Shown here: in pieces, positions 6,906 through 11,883 of the stretch
Numbering within the stretch: the first letter of the stretch is position 1
How the letters are laid out: every line of letters starts with the position of its first letter
Origin: an uncultured Collinsella sp.
GTDB lineage: Bacteria > Actinomycetota > Coriobacteriia > Coriobacteriales > Coriobacteriaceae
Direction of reading: 5' to 3'
DNA: 11,883 nt
Assembly: GCA_900764025.1 (NCBI GenBank)
Contig: CAAFMM010000430.1
Coordinates: 1 to 11,883, forward strand
Translations under genes and position numbers: made by a program
Notes under the pieces: model-generated
Databases searched by the model: none
Seen by the model: only the letters and a program-made list of their open reading frames with translations
Told to the model about the DNA's origin: nothing

Positions 6906-7760
6906 CTATTTCGATGCGCGCTCCGCCGCCTCAATCACGTGTTTGGCGAGAATCGCGGTGGTCACAGCCCCCACGCCGCCCGGCACGGGCGTGATGGCGT
7001 TAACGACCGGCTCCGCAGCATCAAAATCGATGTCCCCGACCAGCTTGCCAGCAGCCTCGTCCCAGTTAATGCCAACATCAATGATCGTCTGGCCCTCGCG
7101 AACGGCATCCGCGCCAATCGTGCTCGCGCGTCCAACGGCCGCAACAACGATATCGGCAGAACGGCACTCGGCAGCAAGATCGCGTGTATGCGTATGGCAC
7201 GTCGTCACCGTGGCATTGCGAGCCGTAAGTGCGGCGGCAACGGGACGCCCGATCACCAGCGAGCGCCCGACCACAGCAACCTTAGCTCCATCCAGCTCAA
7301 CGCCGTAATGATCCAGCAAAGCCAGCACGGCTTCGGCTGTGCAGGGGGCAAAACCCTCGCCGCGCCCCGAAAGCGTGGTGAGCAGCGAAGCCGGCGTCAT
7401 GGAGTCAACGTCCTTGGCGGGATCGAGCGCTGCGGCGACGGCGTTCTCGTCAAGGCCGGCGGGCAGCGGGCGGAACATCAAACAGCCATGAACAGCCGAA
7501 TCGGTATTGATGTCCTCGATGGCCGTCAACAGCTCGTCCTGCGAAACATCGGCAGAAAGCAAAACGCGACGAGCCTCAATCCCCACTTTTTCGCAGCGCT
7601 TGAGCGCACCGCGCTCGTAGGATAGGTCGTCCTCGCGTTCACCTACACGCACGATAGCCAACGTCGGAACAACGCCCCGCTCGCGCAGGGCTGCGCAGCG
7701 AGCAGCAAGTTCCTCAGTCAAAGCGCGAGCAACGGGAGCACCCTTCAGCAGTTCAGCCAT
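6906..7760 (-). CDS. folD: FolD-type methylene-tetrahydrofolate dehydrogenase, predicted cyclohydrolase-deficient
   Basis: 284 residues, the usual FolD length. The ATG at 7760 has AGAGAGG six bases upstream; a longer frame from 7826 would overlap the upstream gene. The N-terminal folate domain has GVVPTLAIVRVG (29-40), SY (47-48), KDVDS (116-120) and FAPCTAEAV (137-145). The dinucleotide domain has GRSLVIGRP (165-173), ATVTTCH (183-189) and DVGIN (228-232). ITPVPGGVGAVTTA (256-269) closes the protein. Aligned without gaps to E. coli FolD, the catalytic lysine (YxxxK; Lys54 in E. coli, Lys56 in human) is Ala52, and the Gln of VQLPLP is Phe96, within LMFRPLP. The Asp of DVDG is kept (Asp119). 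The family oxidises 5,10-methylene-THF to methenyl-THF and usually hydrolyses it to 10-formyl-THF; the second step is probably lost here. The gene starts 2 nt after a cyclohydrolase-family gene. Confidence 0.92.
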   Translation of the reverse strand: MAELLKGAPVARALTEELAARCAALRERGVVPTLAIVRVGEREDDLSYERGALKRCEKVGIEARRVLLSADVSQDELLTAIEDINTDSAVHGCLMFRPLPAGLDENAVAAALDPAKDVDSMTPASLLTTLSGRGEGFAPCTAEAVLALLDHYGVELDGAKVAVVGRSLVIGRPVAAALTARNATVTTCHTHTRDLAAECRSADIVVAAVGRASTIGADAVREGQTIIDVGINWDEAAGKLVGDIDFDAAEPVVNAITPVPGGVGAVTTAILAKHVIEAAERASK

Positions 7761-7762
7761 GG

Positions 7763-8395
7763 CTATCCTCTCTTCCTTGCAGCGTCGGAGGCGCGGCGCG
7801 CCAGCGCATCGGCGCGCGGCAACCATGTGTCGAGCAACTCATCACACGCCGTCTCGAGCTCCTTAGCACGAGCGCGATCCTTCATAGACGTGGTGTTCGC
7901 AAAGAGCGTCAAGCTCGCGCCCTGCATAGCGGCACGGCAGAACACGGCGCCGCACGCCACATCGGACAGCAGTTGACGCGAACCCTTGTCGGCCATGTCC
8001 TCGAGCAGCGCCAGCGCACGCCCGCAGGCATCCATAATGCGATACGGCGGCAGAGCGGCCACATGCAGCGCATCCTGAATCGCGGTCGCTCGAGTCGGAT
8101 CGTCACGCGGAATACCGTACGCCGCGGACACCTGGCCGTACGCACGAACGTCCTCGGCGACCAGACCCACAAGTTCCTGCGCCAACTCATCCGCCTGGGC
8201 AAACGCGCGCGTCAGATCGTCTGCGCGATCGGCAAGCGCAGGGTTTGTCGCCCCATAGCGAGCAACCATCCCGCAAAGCGAGGCGCCCAGTGCACCTACA
8301 AAGGCGCTCGCGCTACCGCCGCCGGGAACCGGCTCGCGTGCGGCAAGCGCCTCGGCAAACTCTCGACATGTTTTATCCATCATCTCTTGGCTCAT
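7763..8395 (-). CDS. fchA: Cyclodeaminase/methenyl-THF cyclohydrolase family protein (FchA type)
   Basis: 210 residues, matching the stand-alone FTCD C-terminal (cyclodeaminase) domain. The hallmark EPVPGGGSASAFVGALGASL (21-40) forms the folate-binding loop; AEDVRAY (80-86) carries the conserved acidic site, and SDVACGAVFCRAAMQGA (144-160) is the conserved C-terminal helix pair. Stand-alone members act either as formimino-THF cyclodeaminase or, in acetogens and purinolytic clostridia, as methenyl-THF cyclohydrolase. The folD neighbour, which lacks cyclohydrolase residues, favours the second role; no formiminotransferase gene is visible nearby. The ATG at 8395 is preferred, with AAGG nine bases upstream; a GTG at 8401 is too close to it. 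It is first in a two-gene operon, with TAGCCATG joining it to folD. Confidence 0.9.
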   Translation of the reverse strand: MSQEMMDKTCREFAEALAAREPVPGGGSASAFVGALGASLCGMVARYGATNPALADRADDLTRAFAQADELAQELVGLVAEDVRAYGQVSAAYGIPRDDPTRATAIQDALHVAALPPYRIMDACGRALALLEDMADKGSRQLLSDVACGAVFCRAAMQGASLTLFANTTSMKDRARAKELETACDELLDTWLPRADALARRASDAARKRG

Positions 8396-8422
8396 ACGCA
8401 CGCACCTTCAAGTCATATACAT

Positions 8423-8446
8423 CGGTCGGGTGGCAACCGCCGACCG
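8423..8446 (-). other. Hairpin in the fchA-folD mRNA leader
   Basis: CGGTCGG (8423-8429) and CCGACCG (8440-8446) form a perfect 7 bp stem with a 10-base loop, about 28 nt before the fchA start and upstream of its AAGG ribosome site. It has no T-tail, so it is not a terminator. It does not resemble a riboswitch I recognise. Confidence 0.5.
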
Positions 8447-8472
8447 ACCGCATCAATCACATAATGGTGCTA

Positions 8473-8501
8473 AGTCTAGCCCATAAGTACATGAGCGTCA
8501 G
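8473..8501 (-). promoter_or_regulatory. Candidate promoter of the fchA-folD operon
   Basis: On the minus strand CTGACG (8496-8501) and TAGACT (8473-8478) are exactly 17 nt apart, each with four of six consensus bases. The predicted leader is about 70 nt and contains the 8423-8446 hairpin. Confidence 0.45.
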
Positions 8502-8556
8502 CGCACCTGGCCATCGCGGATTTCTATGACGAACGATAGGCCTCGGCACCGCAAAC

Positions 8557-8608
8557 ATGGGACACATGGCCCACCTTTCGAGACTTCCGGACGTCAAAAA
8601 CTGAGGCA
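8557..8608 (+). repeat. Duplicated block, copy 1
   Basis: It starts with the 19 bp sequence ATGGGACACATGGCCCACC, identical to copy 2 at 8765-8783. After the 19 bp a further stretch, beginning CGAG and containing TCCG, CGT and GGCA in the same order, can also be aligned with copy 2. The following 110 bp lead to the terminator at 8684 without a gene. Confidence 0.75.
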
Positions 8609-8683
8609 TATCTATAAACAAGGAACCTGTTGGGGCAACGCCCACGCACGCGCGCCCCATTAAATCAACGGGCACCTCACCCC

Positions 8684-8718
8684 GGGGAGGGCCGACAGCA
8701 TCGGCCCTCCCCTCTTTT
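8684..8718 (+). terminator. Strong intrinsic terminator without an obvious gene upstream
   Basis: GGGGAGGGCCGA (8684-8695) and TCGGCCCTCCCC (8701-8712) form a perfect 12 bp stem with loop CAGCA, followed by TCTTTT. The T-tail points to plus-strand transcription. No coding gene on the plus strand precedes it, so it ends a short untranslated transcript, marks a decayed gene, or blocks read-through into the lipoprotein gene. Confidence 0.85.
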
Positions 8719-8764
8719 GCGACCGCACATATTGCCACTTGTCGGCGCAATTCCAGCCCCCAGA

Positions 8765-8814
8765 ATGGGACACATGGCCCACCCTAGCGAGCCGTCCGCG
8801 CGTACAGTAAAGGC
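8765..8814 (+). repeat. Duplicated block, copy 2, upstream of the lipoprotein gene
   Basis: The same 19 bp as copy 1 (8765-8783), 208 bp further on, followed by a similar stretch containing GCGTACAGT. TACAGT could be a -10 box, but no good -35 is present, so the 19 bp block sits where an activator site might be expected. Either an operator or the remnant of a tandem duplication. Confidence 0.65.
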
Positions 8815-8855
8815 AGGTAATCCATGGGCGGTTACAGATCGAGGAGGACACGACC

Positions 8856-9449
8856 ATGAAAAAGAAGGCCTTTGCGATTCTCACCCTCTGCATCAGTCTC
8901 TTTGCCGCGGTTGCCCTGGTGGGTTGTGGCGGAAACGGCGACGCTACCGGCAGTGGCGGTGACGGCGGCGCGGAAAAGCCAGCCGTGGATATGAGGACCG
9001 ACTTCATTTGGTTTAAGGTCGAAGTCCCCGAGGGCGTCGAAATCACGGACGTCGCAGGCGATACCGCCGACAGGGCCCAGTTTAAGTTCACCGAGAGCGA
9101 GCATGCCAGCGACCGCTTCATCCCCGTCTTCGATCCTGACAAGAACGCCGATGAACTGTTTGACTACGAGGCAAAGTGGAAGGCCAACTCCGGATGGACC
9201 GAGAGCGATCCCGTTAAGTACAACGGCAAGACCTGGCGCAGCGCCTACTTTACGCACTCGGGCGGCGTGACGACCGAGTACTTCACTGACGTTGACGGCG
9301 GCAGTGTGTACGTACGTATCGACAATGTCGAGGAGCACAAGGACGCCGTCGAGACCATGATGAAGTCTCTGGAGTTTGCCGACGACATCGCCAAGGCCAA
9401 GACCGAGGCCATGGACGTCAAGCTCGAGGATATCGAGATCAAGCGCTAA
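8856..9449 (+). CDS. Small putative lipoprotein of unknown function
   Basis: 197 residues. The ATG at 8856 is preceded by GAGGAGG with about 8 nt spacing. The N terminus MKKKAFAILTLCISLFAAVA is a signal peptide leading to lipobox LVGC, so Cys24 would be lipidated and the protein held on the outer face of the membrane. A Gly/Asp/Ser linker (25-40) follows. The mature part has alternating beta-like stretches (FIWFKVEVPEGVEI, SVYVRIDNVE) and a charged, probably helical C terminus from about residue 160 (HKDAVETMMKSLEF onward). I do not recognise the family; it resembles small extracytoplasmic lipoproteins of Coriobacteriia in general form only. It is monocistronic, with a terminator about 70 nt after the stop, and is preceded by the copy 2 block. 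Composition matches the neighbouring genes. Confidence 0.9.
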   Translation: MKKKAFAILTLCISLFAAVALVGCGGNGDATGSGGDGGAEKPAVDMRTDFIWFKVEVPEGVEITDVAGDTADRAQFKFTESEHASDRFIPVFDPDKNADELFDYEAKWKANSGWTESDPVKYNGKTWRSAYFTHSGGVTTEYFTDVDGGSVYVRIDNVEEHKDAVETMMKSLEFADDIAKAKTEAMDVKLEDIEIKR

Positions 9450-9521
9450 GCGACTGGCGAGCACAACGGGAAACACGGACGCAGTGCAAACAAGCGACGG
9501 TATCCCAGCGCTTCGTACCCA

Positions 9522-9554
9522 GGGAGGGCCGGTAAGCCGACCCTCCCCATTCTT
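9522..9554 (+). terminator. Intrinsic terminator after the lipoprotein gene
   Basis: GGGAGGG (9522-9528) pairs with CCCTCCC (9541-9547); the stem continues past a C-A mismatch with CGG/CCG around loop TAAG, followed by CATTCTT. Its stem is nearly the same as that of the terminator at 8684. Confidence 0.7.
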
Positions 9555-9705
9555 ATGCCGGTAGCCGACGAACGCAGGATGCCGGGCTCCAAAACCATCC
9601 CAGACGTGATAACAGCACAAATAGACAAGTGCCCCAACACGTCCGCCCGCCGATTTATAGCGCCGCGCAGGCAATTTAAACCGGCGTCTTTAAACATCTG
9701 GGCAG

Positions 9706-9711
9706 TATAGT
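9706..9711 (+). promoter_or_regulatory. Possible -10 box for the phospholipase gene
   Basis: TATAGT matches the -10 consensus at five of six bases and would give a leader of about 35 nt. No acceptable -35 lies 16-18 bp upstream, so it is weak unless an activator is used. Confidence 0.3.
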
Positions 9712-9754
9712 GACCAAAACAAGTGCATAACCGCACCCTGCGAACGGAGGAGAT

Positions 9755-11883
9755 ATGACCGAACACCATGCCATCAGCCGCCGAGCGTTTACGCTGGGCC
9801 TAGGGCTTGCGGCGTTGTCACCACTTGCAAGCCTGCCTGAAACCGCAGCGCCGGGCATTCCCCTGCGAACGGCATTTGCAGACAACACACCCGCACCGTC
9901 GGACAGCCTCGACAATTTCGTCATTCGCCTTCGCCCCGCGGGCTATTTTCGCACCGCGAGCGTCAACCAAGACGGCAACGTTCGCGGCAACGTCTGCCAC
10001 CTGTTTAACGACGGCACGTCCAGCAAGCTCATCCTTGAGAACGTAACGACCAAGAATGACGATACAAACTGGTATGCTATCCGCACCTTGCTCAATTTCG
10101 AAGAGCATAAAAAGACGGGCTACAGCATTTGGTCGGTCGACGACGACTCGGACAAAGATGGAAAGGTCATCCACGTATGGGGCGGCGAGTATGACAACAA
10201 GCCCAGCCGCGCTTTTGCGTTCGAACGTCAATCAAACGGAACCTATATCATTCGAGACCGCACGGTCGAGAAAGAAACCGAGAAAAAAGACATTAAGTAC
10301 CTGGCAATAGAATCGGACGGCAAAGACCAGGACAACAATAAGATCTGCCATAAGAGTAAGAGCATTCCGTGGGAGCTAGAACTTGTCGGTTACGACATGG
10401 GCAAGATCAATACCACAGTTAGAAGTATCGACTGGACCACGTATAGCAGCTACGTCGACGGACCATGCTGGATGAAATACGTCGACGACAACAAGTACCT
10501 CGACGAGCTGAGTATCCCGGGCACGCATGATTCGGGCACCTGCAGCGTGGACAACGACACCGAGCCCCAATCCTCACAAGCAAAGTGCCAGCAGGATTAC
10601 ATCCCGACGCAGTTGCTCGAAGGCATTCGCTATTTTGATATCCGACTCGGAAGGAACGACGAGAACGGCGACCCCGGTATCGACCATGGAAGATGCTACC
10701 TGCTCAAAAAAGACGGGGGCTTTATGCATCTCTCCGATGTCATCGGTTACTTCAAAACATTTTTGAACGAAAACCCGTCAGAAGCGCTCATCATGCTTGC
10801 GTCACGAGGCAACGACGAGGCTACCGACGAAAGCGTTACGACGGCTTTCGCCAAGGTTATGCACGATAATCCCGATCTGTTCTACACGTCGAGCCGAATC
10901 CCCACACTGAACGAGGTGCGCGGAAAGATCGTCCTGCTGCGTCGATTTGTACTCGCCGGCAACAGCGTAAGCAGCCACACGTGGGGCCTCGATCTCACCC
11001 AATGGGACGACAAAATCAAGGCGCATTCCGGGCAGTCGATGTGCCTCGTCCAAGACGCGCGAGGCTTTGAGACTACGGGCAATGCGGGCGACAAAGAGCC
11101 CTATTGCACCAAGGTATACGCCCAGGACCATTTTGAATGCACCGGAACCGACAAGATTAGCTGGGTCGATATGGCGCTGCGAGAGACGACCAATCTCACG
11201 CGCAACAAGGTGGACGTCGAGGACAATGATGGCGCCAAGGTGCAAGTCCTGGAACGCTGCTGGTCTATCAACTACACCAGTTGCACGAATTACAAACAAG
11301 GAAGCAATCCTTTTACCGCGGCGCGAGTGGTCAACGAGCATCTGTACAAGAGCCAGTACATCAATCCCAGCGGCAGCAATAAAACAAAGTCAGATTGCCT
11401 CAAGCACGTTGGCATTATCGCGTCCGACTTTGTCGATTCGGCACTGGCCCGGAGCATCTACCAACGCAATTACGACGCGAAGCACAAGCCAACAGTTTCA
11501 TGCTGCCTCCCGGACCGCATGCACATGACGTATGGAGACTCGCTGAGCGATGCCTCGCTCCAAGATGGCAAGACCGTTGGCGAGGGCCATTTCCGCCTTG
11601 TCGACAGCAGCAACGTACTCAACGTGGCCGCTTCTGGCAGCGCGTTTGCCATCGAATACGTGGATGTCGACGCCCTGGGCAACGAGACCGTTACGGGGCT
11701 GCAGGGCTCTGTGCCCATCGATATCGATCGACGCGCGCTGACGCCCCATTTTGAGGGACTCGAAGGCCTTAAGGCCGGCGAAGACGTGCGCGCCAAGATT
11801 GCGGCATCACTCGAGGGCAAGCTCGAAACCGATGCCTGCACGGCCCAGCTCGAGTTTGTGCACGACGCGAACGGCGCTCCGGG
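9755..11883 (+). CDS. Tat-exported phosphatidylinositol-specific phospholipase C with accessory domains, 3' end outside window
   Basis: 709 complete codons are present and the frame is open at the right edge. GGAGGAG lies just before the ATG. SRRAFTLGL (8-16) is a twin-arginine motif followed by a hydrophobic segment, with likely cleavage after AFA (40-42). Residues about 52-213 look like a beta-trefoil (ricin-type) lectin region with repeated 'xYxIRxx' strands; this is tentative. Residues about 243-575 are a bacterial PI-PLC X domain: LSIPGTHDSGT (252-262) carries His258/Asp259, GIRYFDIRLG (290-299) Asp295/Arg297, and DHGRCYL (310-316) His311. These correspond to His32, Asp33, Asp67, Arg69 and His82 of the B. 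cereus enzyme. NPSEALIML (340-348) and RGKIVLLRRF (389-398) also match. The Arg indicates the Ca2+-independent type. After about 585 Ig-like repeats begin (MTYGDSLSDASLQDG; later LEGLKAGEDVRAKI), resembling MBG/YDG-type modules. Expected to cleave phosphatidylinositol or GPI anchors outside the cell. Confidence 0.92.
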   Translation, partial: MTEHHAISRRAFTLGLGLAALSPLASLPETAAPGIPLRTAFADNTPAPSDSLDNFVIRLRPAGYFRTASVNQDGNVRGNVCHLFNDGTSSKLILENVTTKNDDTNWYAIRTLLNFEEHKKTGYSIWSVDDDSDKDGKVIHVWGGEYDNKPSRAFAFERQSNGTYIIRDRTVEKETEKKDIKYLAIESDGKDQDNNKICHKSKSIPWELELVGYDMGKINTTVRSIDWTTYSSYVDGPCWMKYVDDNKYLDELSIPGTHDSGTCSVDNDTEPQSSQAKCQQDYIPTQLLEGIRYFDIRLGRNDENGDPGIDHGRCYLLKKDGGFMHLSDVIGYFKTFLNENPSEALIMLASRGNDEATDESVTTAFAKVMHDNPDLFYTSSRIPTLNEVRGKIVLLRRFVLAGNSVSSHTWGLDLTQWDDKIKAHSGQSMCLVQDARGFETTGNAGDKEPYCTKVYAQDHFECTGTDKISWVDMALRETTNLTRNKVDVEDNDGAKVQVLERCWSINYTSCTNYKQGSNPFTAARVVNEHLYKSQYINPSGSNKTKSDCLKHVGIIASDFVDSALARSIYQRNYDAKHKPTVSCCLPDRMHMTYGDSLSDASLQDGKTVGEGHFRLVDSSNVLNVAASGSAFAIEYVDVDALGNETVTGLQGSVPIDIDRRALTPHFEGLEGLKAGEDVRAKIAASLEGKLETDACTAQLEFVHDANGAP

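Larger units (their letters stand above)
8396..8855. other. Divergent intergenic region between fchA and the lipoprotein gene
   Basis: This 460 bp gap separates the minus-strand genes from the plus-strand ones. It holds the fchA promoter and leader hairpin, two copies of a roughly 50 bp block, a strong plus-strand terminator not preceded by a recognisable gene, and the lipoprotein leader. No reading frame here has both a ribosome site and protein-like composition. Confidence 0.8.
9450..9754. other. Intergenic region between the lipoprotein and phospholipase genes
   Basis: This 305 bp gap holds the lipoprotein terminator and the phospholipase leader. GCCGGTAAGCCGAC (9528-9541), inside the terminator, recurs almost exactly as GCCGGTAGCCGAC (9557-9569). 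TTTAAAC occurs twice, 14 bp apart, near 9675-9695. No gene is visible. Confidence 0.7.

Noticed and set aside
8620..8720. tRNA, SRP RNA or T-box leader before the 8684 terminator
   Set aside because: No cloverleaf, no conserved SRP GGAA-tetraloop region and no T-box core could be found.
8832..9674. 280-codon minus-strand frame over the lipoprotein gene
   Set aside because: The plus strand carries a lipobox protein with a strong ribosome site and a terminator; the antisense frame runs through that terminator and has no recognisable motif.
10802..11341. 179-codon minus-strand frame inside the phospholipase gene
   Set aside because: The plus-strand frame encodes conserved PI-PLC motifs throughout this stretch, so the reverse frame is a shadow.

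Overview
The window looks like chromosomal DNA of a gut actinobacterium of the class Coriobacteriia, most like Collinsella or a close relative. This is inferred from the high-GC coding sequence, GGAGG ribosome sites, an 'AQLWAEG'-type signal peptide end, and the mix of a C69 dipeptidase, a multi-DUF4430 surface protein and a FolD/FchA pair. I could run no database search, so the genus is a judgement.

Layout. From 1 to 8395 every gene lies on the minus strand; from about 8600 to the end they lie on the plus strand. Reading the minus strand from right to left: a two-gene folate one-carbon operon (fchA-like cyclohydrolase 8395-7763, then folD 7760-6906); a 240 bp AT-rich element bounded by long inverted repeats (6635-6874); a C69 dipeptidase (6553-5030); a small phasin-like protein (4930-4514) 8 nt ahead of an AarF/UbiB-family kinase-like protein (4505-2742), closed by a terminator; then a cobalamin riboswitch (about 2625-2455) leading a large secreted protein (2310 to beyond the left edge) with four DUF4430 (transcobalamin-like) domains and the start of a PQQ-type beta-propeller. 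On the plus strand: a duplicated roughly 50 bp block, a strong terminator with no recognisable gene before it, a small lipoprotein (8856-9449) with its own terminator, and a Tat-exported phosphatidylinositol-specific phospholipase C (9755 to beyond the right edge) with an N-terminal possible beta-trefoil and a C-terminal Ig-like region.

How the parts work together. The most interesting unit is the B12 riboswitch with the DUF4430/propeller protein. It suggests a B12-repressed cell-surface protein that captures cobalamin or a related corrinoid, combining the fold of the human transcobalamin/intrinsic-factor beta domain with a propeller, the fold used by BtuG in Bacteroides. The second is the folate pair: this FolD lacks the Lys and Gln needed for cyclohydrolase activity, and a separate cyclohydrolase is encoded 2 nt upstream, so the two activities appear to be split between two proteins. 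The phospholipase, lipoprotein and dipeptidase fit a host-associated, amino-acid- and lipid-scavenging lifestyle.

Most other long open frames, including one of 684 codons antisense to the DUF4430 gene, are shadows of high-GC genes and are not annotated.
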